41,825 nucleotides of DNA from Deltaproteobacteria bacterium (lineage in GTDB: Bacteria > Desulfobacterota > GWC2-55-46), in the NCBI GenBank assembly GCA_020846435.1, contig JADLDY010000017.1, forward strand, positions 1-41,825, in the 5' to 3' direction. The notes below the pieces were generated by a model. It was not told the DNA's origin. It saw only the letters and a program-made list of their open reading frames with translations, and did no database searches. The position numbers were made by a program, and so were the translations under genes. Shown here piece after piece: positions 14,579 to 22,250 of the stretch. The stretch's first letter is position 1, and every line of letters begins with the position of its first letter.

Positions 14579-17206
14579 ATGGAAGTCATCACCTCGCACA
14601 TAAACGCGGACTTCGATACCTTCGCCTCGATGGTCGCCGCGAAAAAGCTCTACCCTGAGGCAAGGCTCGTCTTTTGCGGCTCGTTAGAAAAGGGGCTCAG
14701 GGACGGCCTCGAGACACTGCAGACGCCCTTTCCCATTGACAAAATAAAGGACATTGACCTCGACAAGGTCACCAGAGTCATCCTCGTCGATGTAAGCCAC
14801 CCGGGCCGCATCGGCCCCTTCGCTGATGTAGTCAAGATGCAGGGCGTGGACGTGCATGTATACGACCACCACCCGGCAACTCCGGAAGATGTCATCGGGA
14901 GCGTCGTCGTAAGAAAGCCCTACGGCTCCAACACCTCGGTCATAACCCTGATATTGAAGGAGCGGGGCATCACTCTCACGCCTCAGGAAGCGACTATACT
15001 CATGACTGGCATCTACGAGGACACCGGCTTTTTAAGCTACCCCTCGACCGCGCCTCAGGACTTTGAAGCGGCCTCTTACCTTTTGTCCTTTGGGGCCGAC
15101 CTCACAGTGGTCTCAGACCTCTTGAGAAAGGAGCTCACGCCTGAAGAAGTCGCCCTGCTCAACGAATTCCTCCAGTCGGAGACAAAGTACACGATAGGCG
15201 GGGTAGAGACGGTCATCGCCGAAGCCTACATTGAAAAATACCAGGGCGACCTCTCGATACTCGCCCACAAGATACGGGACATAGAGAACATGGAGTGCCT
15301 CTTCCTCCTCGTGGACTCAGAGGACAGGGTCCATGTCATCGCGAGGTCGAGAAACCCGAAGGCCGACGTCGGAAAAATATTGAAGGCGATAGGCGGAGGA
15401 GGACACCCTAACGCGGCCTCTGCGACGATCAAGGGCATAACCCTCATACAGGCGAAAGACCTTCTGCTTGGCGCGATAAGGGACAACATCCCGCCGCTTC
15501 GGACCGCGAAAGAGATAATGTCCTTCCCGCCCATCACGCTGACACTCAAGACGACGCTCAAGGAAGCGGTCGAGGTCATGAGACGCTACGGGATAAACGC
15601 CGCGCCTGTCGTGAGGGCCGGCCGGGTACAGGGGGTCATAACAAGGCAGGTCCTCGACAAGGCCGTCTACCACGGGCTTGGACCAGCTCCTGTCGCAGAT
15701 TACATGACGACCGAAGTGGAGACCGTAAGCTCTGACACCTCCATCGAAAAGATACGCGAGGCCGTAGTGGGCCACGGCCAGCGGCTCCTGCCGGTCATTG
15801 AAAAGCACAAGGTCATAGGGGTCATCACGAGGACAGACCTGTTAAAGCTCCTCCAGGAAGAGCTGAAGGCCGCCGCCGGAGAAGGCGCGCGAAAGATACG
15901 GTTCCTCTCCGGCCTCATGAAGGAAAAGCTCCCTGAATGGGCGTTCTCACTCCTGAAAGAAGCCGGAGAAGCCGCCTTCGCCCACGGCTTCAAAGCCTAC
16001 GCGGTCGGCGGGTTTGTGCGCGACCTGGTCTTAAGACGCGAGAACCTCGACATAGACATAGTCATAGAAGGCGGCAACGGCATCGTCTTTGCCGAAGACT
16101 TCGCGAAGCGAAAGGGCGCGAAGGTCAAGGTCCACCACAGGTTCAAGACGGCGGTCATAGTCTTTCCCGACGGCTTCAAGCTCGATGTCGCAACAGCCCG
16201 GCTCGAATACTACGAGAGGCCCGGCGCCCTGCCGACAGTCGAACAGTCGTCTTTAAAGCTCGACCTTTACAGGCGCGATTTCATAATGAACACCCTCGCC
16301 CTCTCCCTTGACCCTGAGAGGTTCGGGGAGCTCATCGACTTTTTCGGCGCGCAAAAAGACCTGAAAGAAAAGACAATCAGGGTTTTGCACAACCTGAGCT
16401 TCATCGAAGACCCTACGAGGATGCTGCGCGCGGTGCGCTTCTCCGAGAAGTTCGACTTCAAGATAAGCAAGCACACACTGAATCTCCTGAAAAACTCGGT
16501 CAAGCTCGACATGTTCAGGACCATCTCAGGGGCGCGCATAGCCGACGAGCTCAAAAGCATGCTCGAAGAGGAGACCTCTGGCAAGTCTTTGAAGAAGCTC
16601 TCGGAGCTCGGGCTACTGAAGCTCATCCACCCGTCTATCGTCTGGGACAAGGACGAAGAGCGACTCTTCGAGCGCGCCGGGGACGCCCTTGCATGGTACG
16701 AGCTCCTCTACACGAAAGACCACGCCGAGAGGTGGCTCGTTCTCCTGCTGGCCCTCACTGACAGGCTCGACGAAAAAGAGCTCTCGGCCCTCGTCAGCAA
16801 GCTCGGCATATCCGGAAGAAAGCGCCTCGACGTCCTGAGTGCCAGGAATGACGCCCTTAGGGTACTCGGCAGGATGACGGCCGGACAGCTCAGGAAAGCC
16901 AGCGCGCTTTACGAAGCCCTCAACCCTCTCGAAGTCGAGCTCATACTCTACCTGATGGCTAAAGCTGAAAGGGAGAGCCTCAGGAAGGCCTTCTCAAGGT
17001 ACATGACAAAGCTCCGCCACACTGAGACTATTCTCAAGGGGGCCGACCTGAAAAACCTCGGGGTAGAGCAGGGGCCTGTCATGGGAGAGATATTGAGGGA
17101 ACTCCTGAAAAAGCGGCTCGACGGGGAGGCCGTGACAAGGGAGGACGAGGAGGAGTGCGTCAGGGCCTTTGTCAGGAAAAAACCGCACAGGAAGAGGCTG
17201 AAATAA
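14579..17206 (+). CDS. DHH phosphoesterase - CBS pair - tRNA nucleotidyltransferase fusion
   Basis: The 875-residue protein has an N-terminal DHH domain (INADFDTFASM near residue 8, VYDHHP near residue 98) and a DHHA1-like region with the GGGGH.NAA motif (near 272-280). Two CBS domains follow (about 310-425), then a class II nucleotidyltransferase head (AVGGFVRDLVL near 477, with DIDIVIEG supplying the metal-binding aspartates) and the poly(A)-polymerase-type RNA-binding region. Such fusions are known in bacteria where the tRNA CCA end is built by separate CC-adding and A-adding enzymes. Which reaction this one performs cannot be told from the sequence. The DHH part may act as a nuclease or phosphatase. 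The following gene has its own candidate promoter. Confidence 0.9.
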   Translation: MEVITSHINADFDTFASMVAAKKLYPEARLVFCGSLEKGLRDGLETLQTPFPIDKIKDIDLDKVTRVILVDVSHPGRIGPFADVVKMQGVDVHVYDHHPATPEDVIGSVVVRKPYGSNTSVITLILKERGITLTPQEATILMTGIYEDTGFLSYPSTAPQDFEAASYLLSFGADLTVVSDLLRKELTPEEVALLNEFLQSETKYTIGGVETVIAEAYIEKYQGDLSILAHKIRDIENMECLFLLVDSEDRVHVIARSRNPKADVGKILKAIGGGGHPNAASATIKGITLIQAKDLLLGAIRDNIPPLRTAKEIMSFPPITLTLKTTLKEAVEVMRRYGINAAPVVRAGRVQGVITRQVLDKAVYHGLGPAPVADYMTTEVETVSSDTSIEKIREAVVGHGQRLLPVIEKHKVIGVITRTDLLKLLQEELKAAAGEGARKIRFLSGLMKEKLPEWAFSLLKEAGEAAFAHGFKAYAVGGFVRDLVLRRENLDIDIVIEGGNGIVFAEDFAKRKGAKVKVHHRFKTAVIVFPDGFKLDVATARLEYYERPGALPTVEQSSLKLDLYRRDFIMNTLALSLDPERFGELIDFFGAQKDLKEKTIRVLHNLSFIEDPTRMLRAVRFSEKFDFKISKHTLNLLKNSVKLDMFRTISGARIADELKSMLEEETSGKSLKKLSELGLLKLIHPSIVWDKDEERLFERAGDALAWYELLYTKDHAERWLVLLLALTDRLDEKELSALVSKLGISGRKRLDVLSARNDALRVLGRMTAGQLRKASALYEALNPLEVELILYLMAKAERESLRKAFSRYMTKLRHTETILKGADLKNLGVEQGPVMGEILRELLKKRLDGEAVTREDEEECVRAFVRKKPHRKRLK

Positions 17207-17276
17207 AACCCGCGCCTTATCGATTCCCTTTGTATTTCCAAAGACGAGCGGAGCCCCTTCTCAGCCAACAATTGCA

Positions 17277-17306
17277 TTGACCCGCCTTTGCCTCTTCTGT
17301 TACACT
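17277..17306 (+). promoter_or_regulatory. Candidate promoter of the M50-trpS-scpA unit
   Basis: TTGACC (17277-17282), an 18-nt spacer and TACACT (17301-17306), in the 132-bp gap after the tRNA nucleotidyltransferase gene. It gives a leader of about 25 nt before the ATG at 17339. Confidence 0.45.
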
Positions 17307-17338
17307 TCAATATTACTCTAATTTTCAGGGTTTTTTAC

Positions 17339-17980
17339 ATGGTCCAGGAATTCCTACAAAGAACGCTATTGACAGTGCCGCCCATCCTCATGGCCCTCAC
17401 GGTGCACGAGTGCGCGCACGCCTGGGTCGCCAACAGGCTCGGCGACCCCACGGCCAAGATGCTCGGCAGGGTCTCTCTTAACCCCATAAGGCACCTCGAC
17501 CCCATCGGCACGCTGATGCTGTTTTTCTCCGGGCTTTTCGGCTGGGCCAAGCCTGTGCCGATAAACCCCAGGAATTTCAGGAACATGTCGCGCTCCATCA
17601 TGCTCGTCTCGATAGCCGGGCCGCTCTCGAACCTCTTTCTGGCGGCCCTTTCAGCCGTGGCCTACAAGTTATTCGAGGCGGCTGGCCCTGAGTTTTTATC
17701 CTCCATGCCCAAGCTGTGGGGGCCGGTTTTCGCCATGATAGAGATGAGCATAATAATAAATATCGCACTCGCGGTATTCAACATGGTGCCTGTCCCCCCG
17801 CTCGACGGCTCAAAGGTGCTCGGCAACCTTCTGCCAGCGAGACAGGCCTTCGCGTGGGCCAAGTTCGAGCAGTACGGCTTTTTCGTCCTCCTCATACTCA
17901 TCGTCACTGGCGCGTTGAACAAGTTCATCTCGCCCGTAATTTTCCTTATGGCTGGTCTTCTTACAGGAGGTATTTACTGA
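17339..17980 (+). CDS. Site-2-type membrane metalloprotease, M50 family
   Basis: The 213-residue protein is mostly hydrophobic, with several transmembrane helices. The zinc motif HECAH lies at about residues 23-27 inside the first helix. The second conserved motif NMVPVPPLDGSKV is the family's NPDG-like third metal ligand. There is no PDZ or CBS domain, so it is the compact SpoIVFB/YwhC-like type and not RseP. The ATG at 17339 is chosen because the family normally begins just before this helix; the longer reading from 17288 runs through the promoter. Substrate unknown. The M50-trpS-scpA-scpB-rluB order is a recurrent housekeeping arrangement. Confidence 0.88.
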   Translation: MVQEFLQRTLLTVPPILMALTVHECAHAWVANRLGDPTAKMLGRVSLNPIRHLDPIGTLMLFFSGLFGWAKPVPINPRNFRNMSRSIMLVSIAGPLSNLFLAALSAVAYKLFEAAGPEFLSSMPKLWGPVFAMIEMSIIINIALAVFNMVPVPPLDGSKVLGNLLPARQAFAWAKFEQYGFFVLLILIVTGALNKFISPVIFLMAGLLTGGIY

Positions 17981-17981
17981 G

Positions 17982-18968
17982 ATGGCCAAGCGCGTCTTGA
18001 GCGGCATGAGGCCGACCGGAAAACTGCACTTCGGCCACTACCACGGGGTGCTCGCCAACTGGCTCAAGCTCCAGAACGAGTACGAGTGCTTCTTTTTCGT
18101 GGCCGACTGGCACGCCCTCACGACCGACTACGCAAACCCGTCGAATATAAAAGACAATATCCGCGAGATGGTCATCGACTGGCTCTCGGTAGGCATAGAC
18201 CCGTCAAAGGCAACCATCTTCAGGCAGTCGGCGATAAAGGAGCACGCTGAGCTCCATGTGCTCCTCTCGATGATAACCCCTCTGCCCTGGCTTGAGAGGA
18301 ACCCGACCTACAAGGAGCAGATCGAGGCGATAAAGGAAAAAGACCTCCTTACCTTCGGCTTTCTGGGCTACCCAGTACTCCAGACATCCGACATAATAAT
18401 CTACAAGGCGAACAAGGTGCCCGTGGGCATCGACCAGGCCCCGCACCTGGAGTTGTCCAGAGAGATAACCCGCAGGTTCAACCACTTTTACGGCGAGGTC
18501 TTCCCTGAGCCTGAAACGCTCCTCACCTCCATACCGAAGGTGCTCGGCACAGACGGCAGGAAGATGAGCAAGTCGTACAACAACTCGATATTTCTTTCCG
18601 ACCCTCCGGCCGAGGCCGAAAAGAAGATGCTCACGATGATGACCGACACGGCCAGAAAAAAGCGCACCGACACCGGCTCGCCGGACCTCTGCCCGTTCTA
18701 CCAGACTTTTCACAGCCTCTACTCTGACGAGAAGACCCTTGAGTGGGTAAAAGAAGGCTGCACAACGGCGTCTATCGGCTGCATAGAGTGCAAAAAATCC
18801 GTCATACCGAAGGTGCTTGCCGCGCTCGAGCCTATCCAATTGAAGCGCCGTGAACTCGAAGCTGACCCGGCAAGGATCGCGGAGATACTGAACGAAGGAA
18901 CGAAAAAAGCCTCAGCCGTCGCGAGAGAGACGATGACTCATGTGCGCCACGCTATGGGGCTCGAATAA
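17982..18968 (+). CDS. trpS: Tryptophanyl-tRNA synthetase
   Basis: This 328-residue class I synthetase charges tRNA-Trp. SGMRPTGKLHFGHYHG contains the HIGH-type motif and GRKMSKSYNN is the KMSKS loop. LGYPVLQTSDI and KVPVGIDQAPHLELSREI are typical of TrpRS. AGGAGG lies about 11 nt before the ATG, inside the end of the M50 gene. Length is normal for a bacterial TrpRS. scpA starts 4 nt after its stop. Confidence 0.95.
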   Translation: MAKRVLSGMRPTGKLHFGHYHGVLANWLKLQNEYECFFFVADWHALTTDYANPSNIKDNIREMVIDWLSVGIDPSKATIFRQSAIKEHAELHVLLSMITPLPWLERNPTYKEQIEAIKEKDLLTFGFLGYPVLQTSDIIIYKANKVPVGIDQAPHLELSREITRRFNHFYGEVFPEPETLLTSIPKVLGTDGRKMSKSYNNSIFLSDPPAEAEKKMLTMMTDTARKKRTDTGSPDLCPFYQTFHSLYSDEKTLEWVKEGCTTASIGCIECKKSVIPKVLAALEPIQLKRRELEADPARIAEILNEGTKKASAVARETMTHVRHAMGLE

Positions 18969-18972
18969 CAAA

Positions 18973-19761
18973 ATGGCCTTCTACAACATAAAGCTCGACA
19001 TATTCGAGGGGCCCTTGGACCTCCTCCTCCACCTCATAAAGAGGAACGAGGTCGACATCTACGACATACCCGTGGCGGTCATAACCGAGCAGTACCTCGA
19101 ATATATAGACATAATGAAGGAGATGAACCTCGAGTTCGCCGGAGAGTTCCTCGTCATGGCGGCAACCCTCGTCCACATCAAGAGCAAGATGCTCCTGCCT
19201 GTTGACGAAGAGGCGGTGCCCGAAGAGGAAGACGGCATAGACCCGAGGGAAGAGCTCATAAGAAGGCTCCTCGAGTACCAGAGGTACAGGGAGGCCGCGA
19301 AAGAACTCGTCGACAGGAACATGCTCGGCAGGGACGTCTTCGCCAGAGGCTCTGATATCCCATTGGAAGAGCTCGAGGAAGGGGCAGGGTTCGTCAATGT
19401 CTCGGTCTTCGACCTCATGGAGGCATTGAAGTCGATCATCGCGAGGGCCCCCAAAGAGCGCACCATCGAGCTCACCTCCGAGAGATTCAAGATCGCCGAC
19501 AAGATAAACTTCATCATGGAGCTTCTTGGGCAGGAGAAGTCAACGGCCTTCACGGGCCTTTTCGCCGATGGCGCGACAAGGGGCGAGATAGTCGTCACCT
19601 TCCTCGCCATACTCGAGCTCGCCAAGCTCCTCATGATAAAGATCCACCAGACCGACGACGGCGTCATCAGGGTCTACGTCTCGGACGAAAAGAGAGACGA
19701 AACGCAGCCGATTGAGATTACAGGGGCGAGTGAAACCCTGGAAAAAGACAAGGACGCCTGA
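18973..19761 (+). CDS. scpA: Segregation and condensation protein A (ScpA)
   Basis: The 262-residue kleisin of the bacterial SMC-ScpAB complex bridges the SMC heads during chromosome condensation. The start MAFYNIKLDIFEGPLDLLLHLI is the family's usual N-terminus, so ATG 18973 is preferred over an extension into trpS. NEVDIYDIPVAVITEQYLEYI and the C-terminal winged-helix segment (FLAILELAKLLMIKIHQ) are also typical. The gene follows trpS by 4 nt. The first copy of a 128-bp hairpin repeat begins within 2 nt of its stop codon and separates it from scpB. Confidence 0.93.
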   Translation: MAFYNIKLDIFEGPLDLLLHLIKRNEVDIYDIPVAVITEQYLEYIDIMKEMNLEFAGEFLVMAATLVHIKSKMLLPVDEEAVPEEEDGIDPREELIRRLLEYQRYREAAKELVDRNMLGRDVFARGSDIPLEELEEGAGFVNVSVFDLMEALKSIIARAPKERTIELTSERFKIADKINFIMELLGQEKSTAFTGLFADGATRGEIVVTFLAILELAKLLMIKIHQTDDGVIRVYVSDEKRDETQPIEITGASETLEKDKDA

Positions 19762-19884
19762 AAATCAGAAATTTTTCCTGAGGTAGAGGAAGGTCGGAAA
19801 TGAAAAGCGCGGCATATATGACAATATGTGAGCATTTTCATTTACGCACTGACAAAGAGATAGGGAAAAATAGCAATTTTTAAA
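19757..19884 (+). repeat. 128-bp hairpin repeat, copy 1
   Basis: The copy begins with CCTGAAAATCAG over the scpA stop codon and ends with GCAATTTTTAAA. The ends are imperfect inverted repeats (AGAAATTTTTCC versus GGAAAAATAGC). The middle forms a hairpin: AAATGAAAA (19798-19806) with TTTTCATTT (19835-19843), and CATAT (19813-19817) with ATATG (19824-19828). It is followed head-to-tail by copy 2, and a third copy lies at 32873-33000. No open reading frame or U-tract terminator is present. Confidence 0.93.
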
Positions 19885-20013
19885 CCTGAAAATTAGAAAT
19901 TTTTCCCGAGGTCGAGGAAGGGCGGAAATGAAAAGCGCGGCATATATGACAATATGTGAGCATTTTCATTTACGCACTGACAAAGAGATCGTGGAAAAAT
20001 AGCAATTTTTAAA
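19885..20013 (+). repeat. 128-bp hairpin repeat, copy 2 (tandem)
   Basis: The core is identical to copy 1; a handful of substitutions and one single-base indel lie in the flanks. The central stem is AAATGAAAA (19926-19934) with TTTTCATTT (19963-19971). The copy ends 17 nt before the scpB start. The 128-nt offset between stems shows exact tandem duplication with no spacer. Confidence 0.93.
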
Positions 20014-20030
20014 AAGGAAGAACAGGACCC

Positions 20031-21164
20031 ATGCTGGATAAGGACAGCTTAAAGCCCGTACTCGAATCCCTCATATTCGCCGCTGATTCCGCCATAAGCT
20101 TCGATAAGCTCGCAGGGATACTCGAAGGCGAAGAGAAGCCCGCGATAAAGGAAGCCCTCCATGAGCTTATCAGTGACTACAGGGCAAAGGCCGGAGGATT
20201 TCTCCTTGAGGAGGTCGCAGGCGGCTTTCAGTTCAGGACAAACCCCGAGTTCGCGCCGTGGCTCAGGAAGTTTTTCAAAATAGGCATGCAGAAAATAAGC
20301 AAGGCCGCGATGGAGTCCCTTGCCGTCATAGCGTACAAACAGCCCGTCACAAGGGGCGAGATAGAAGCCGTAAGGGGAGTTGATTCGGGCGGAGTGCTCG
20401 CAACCCTCATGGAAAAGAGATTCATAAAGATAGTAGGCCGCAAGGAAGTACCCGGAAGGCCCGTAGTCTACGGCACGACCAAGGAGTTCCTGGAGACCTT
20501 TGACCTTAAGGACCTCTCCTGCCTGCCAACCCTTAAGGATATCCAGAAAGTGGAGGAAGAGTATGCCCAGACAGAAGGGCAAGGAACAGCCGAGACAGCA
20601 GTCGAAGACAGGGTTCAAGGGGCCGAGAAAGCCAGCGGCGGAATCGAAACCGAAGTTCAAGAGCCAGTACAGGACGGAAAAGACACAAGCCCCGAAGGGG
20701 AGGACATCCAGGACCCAACCGAAGCCGGGGACGGAGACGGGGAAAGCTGGGAAGAAACCGATTCTGAAGAAATGGGCTCCGGAGGGCGAAAAGAGGAGCT
20801 CAAGGCCGGCAACGAGACCGGGCCAGGAGAAGAGGGGCCCGAGGACGGAGCGTCCTACGGAAGAGCGTCAGGACAGACGCCCGAGAACGGGTCGTCCGAC
20901 GCAGAACCCGGAGAAGAGGGGCCCGAGGACGGAGCGACCGACAGGGGAGCGGCCGGAGAGACGGACGAGGACGGAGCGTCCTACGGAAGAGCGCCAAGAC
21001 AGACGCCCGAGAACGGGTCGTCCGACGCAGAGCCCGGAGAAGAGGGGCCCGAGGACAGAACGCCCGGCGGAGGAGAGACCGGAGAGACGGCCAAGAACGG
21101 AGACTCTGAAAGCCCGGACCTTGAGGAAAGAGACAGAGAAGGCGACCCGGATTCCGAGACCTAG
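20031..21164 (+). CDS. scpB: Segregation and condensation protein B (ScpB) with a long acidic repeat tail
   Basis: Residues 1 to about 175 are a normal ScpB: two winged-helix domains with the conserved MESLAVIAYKQPVTRGEIEAVRGVDSGGV region, shown here in part as YKQPVTRGEIEAVRGV, and GRPVVYGTTKEFL. ScpB partners ScpA in the SMC condensin complex. The family normally ends near here, but no stop occurs until 21164. This adds about 200 residues rich in Glu, Asp, Gly, Pro and Ser, with a 14-residue repeat (GEEGPEDGASYGRA-like). From 20563 the same DNA also encodes the N-terminus of RluB in the +1 frame. The tail will be translated unless shifting or processing intervenes; whether it is functional is unknown. 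Confidence 0.88.
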   Translation: MLDKDSLKPVLESLIFAADSAISFDKLAGILEGEEKPAIKEALHELISDYRAKAGGFLLEEVAGGFQFRTNPEFAPWLRKFFKIGMQKISKAAMESLAVIAYKQPVTRGEIEAVRGVDSGGVLATLMEKRFIKIVGRKEVPGRPVVYGTTKEFLETFDLKDLSCLPTLKDIQKVEEEYAQTEGQGTAETAVEDRVQGAEKASGGIETEVQEPVQDGKDTSPEGEDIQDPTEAGDGDGESWEETDSEEMGSGGRKEELKAGNETGPGEEGPEDGASYGRASGQTPENGSSDAEPGEEGPEDGATDRGAAGETDEDGASYGRAPRQTPENGSSDAEPGEEGPEDRTPGGGETGETAKNGDSESPDLEERDREGDPDSET

Positions 21165-21930
21165 GGCCAGGTCAAAGCAAAAACCTGCCGCGCCTCAGGG
21201 AGACGGGCTCGAGAGAATACAGAAGATAATCGCCGCCGGCGGCATAACCTCAAGGCGCAAAGCCGAAGAGCTCATTACCCAGGGCCGCGTCGTCGTGAAC
21301 GGCCAGGTCGTGACCGAGTTAGGGGCCAAGGCAAACCCTTTAAGCGACAGGATAGAAGTAGACGGAAAGAAAATAACCTCCGGCGGACAGCCCAAGGCGT
21401 ACATACTCCTCAACAAGCCAAAGGGCGTCATAAGCTCAGTCTCTGATGAGCACAACAGGCCGGTAGTCACGGACATAGTAAGGGTCAAGGTCAGGGTATA
21501 CCCGGTCGGCAGGCTCGACTACGACGCCGAGGGAGTGATCCTTCTCACAAACGACGGAGACCTCTCGAACAGGCTGATTCACCCGACATTCATGGTCGCC
21601 AAAATATACCAGGTAAAGGTCAAGGGCGCGCCAACGAGGGAAAAGCTCCAGAAGCTTGAAAAAGGCGTCTACCTCGAAGACGGAAGGACTCTTCCGGCAA
21701 AGGCTAAGTTCCTGCGCGCAACGGACGAGAACTCGTGGATAGAGCTCACGGTCTTCGAAGGCAGAAACCACCTGGTCAAGAGGATGTGCATGGCGATAGG
21801 CCACCCGGTGCAAAAGCTCAAGAGGGTCGAGTTCGCTGGCATAAGACTCGGAGAGCTAAAACCCGGCGAGTGGCGGCCGCTGACGGACAAGGAGCTGGAA
21901 ACTCTCCAGTTCCTTTCAAAGGGAAAATAA
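20563..21930 (+). CDS. rluB: 23S rRNA pseudouridine synthase, RluB family, with a basic repeat N-terminus
   Basis: The 455-residue protein starts at ATG 20563, with a strong GGAGG (20552-20556) 6 nt upstream, inside scpB. The first 215 residues are an Arg/Pro/Lys/Thr/Glu-rich, surely disordered segment containing 14-residue repeats. An S4 RNA-binding domain follows (ERIQKIIAAGGITSRRKAEELI), then the RluB/RsuA catalytic domain with the signature GRLDYDAEGVILLTNDGDL holding the catalytic aspartate. Other family members, such as E. coli RluB, carry basic tails, but usually at the other end. A 602-nt overlap with scpB is exceptional. A shorter product starting just before the S4 domain is possible, but no obvious internal start with a ribosome binding site was found. 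Confidence 0.9.
   Translation: MPRQKGKEQPRQQSKTGFKGPRKPAAESKPKFKSQYRTEKTQAPKGRTSRTQPKPGTETGKAGKKPILKKWAPEGEKRSSRPATRPGQEKRGPRTERPTEERQDRRPRTGRPTQNPEKRGPRTERPTGERPERRTRTERPTEERQDRRPRTGRPTQSPEKRGPRTERPAEERPERRPRTETLKARTLRKETEKATRIPRPRARSKQKPAAPQGDGLERIQKIIAAGGITSRRKAEELITQGRVVVNGQVVTELGAKANPLSDRIEVDGKKITSGGQPKAYILLNKPKGVISSVSDEHNRPVVTDIVRVKVRVYPVGRLDYDAEGVILLTNDGDLSNRLIHPTFMVAKIYQVKVKGAPTREKLQKLEKGVYLEDGRTLPAKAKFLRATDENSWIELTVFEGRNHLVKRMCMAIGHPVQKLKRVEFAGIRLGELKPGEWRPLTDKELETLQFLSKGK
20827..21102 (+). repeat. 42-bp tandem repeat translated in two frames
   Basis: Six full 42-nt units and part of a seventh. In the rluB frame each gives 14 residues (EKRGPRTERPTEER, QDRRPRTGRPTQNP and variants). 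In the scpB frame the same units give GEEGPEDGASYGRA, SGQTPENGSSDAEP and variants. A near-identical block recurs at 20826, 20910 and 21036 (offsets 84 and 126, both multiples of 42). Because 42 is divisible by 3, expansion keeps both frames open. Confidence 0.9.
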
Positions 21931-21940
21931 GATTGGATGA

Positions 21941-21969
21941 AAGCGGGCCCGAAAAGGCCCGCTTTTTTT
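21941..21969 (+). terminator. Intrinsic terminator after rluB
   Basis: AAGCGGGCC (21941-21949) pairs with GGCCCGCTT (21956-21964), followed by a run of T. It lies 10 bp after the rluB stop. Confidence 0.92.
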
Positions 21970-21980
21970 AAAGGGGCAAA

Positions 21981-22241
21981 ATGCCAGAGATAAGCCGTTT
22001 TTTTGGTATTATAATCGCCATGTTTTATGGAGACCATAACCCGCCCCATTTTCACGCGCGTTATGGCAACGATAGCGCTATAATAAGAATTGATAATTTT
22101 GCCGTCCTCGAGGGCACGCTCCCGCCCCGGGCGCTTGGACTTGTGATAGAATGGGCAGAGTTGCATAAGGACGATTTACTGAAGGACTGGCTGCTTGCGG
22201 TAGAAAGCAAACCATTAGTCCCCATCGAACCCTTAAAATAG
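21981..22241 (+). CDS. DUF4160 family protein
   Basis: The 86-residue protein has the DUF4160 hallmarks: an N-terminal PEISRFFGIIIAMFYGDHNPPHFHARYG segment, visible here as YGDHNPPHFHARYG, and a later LPPRALGLVIEWAELHKDDL. AAGGGG lies 5 nt before the ATG. The gene starts just after the rluB terminator, and a DUF2442 gene follows 9 bp later. These two families are often adjacent in bacterial genomes and have been suggested to act like toxin-antitoxin modules. No activity can be assigned from sequence, and I see no nuclease motif. Confidence 0.85.
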   Translation: MPEISRFFGIIIAMFYGDHNPPHFHARYGNDSAIIRIDNFAVLEGTLPPRALGLVIEWAELHKDDLLKDWLLAVESKPLVPIEPLK

Positions 22242-22250
22242 GTAAAAGCC

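Noticed and set aside
19757-20013. CRISPR-like array
   Set aside because: Only two tandem units of 128 bp with no spacers; it is a structured tandem repeat.
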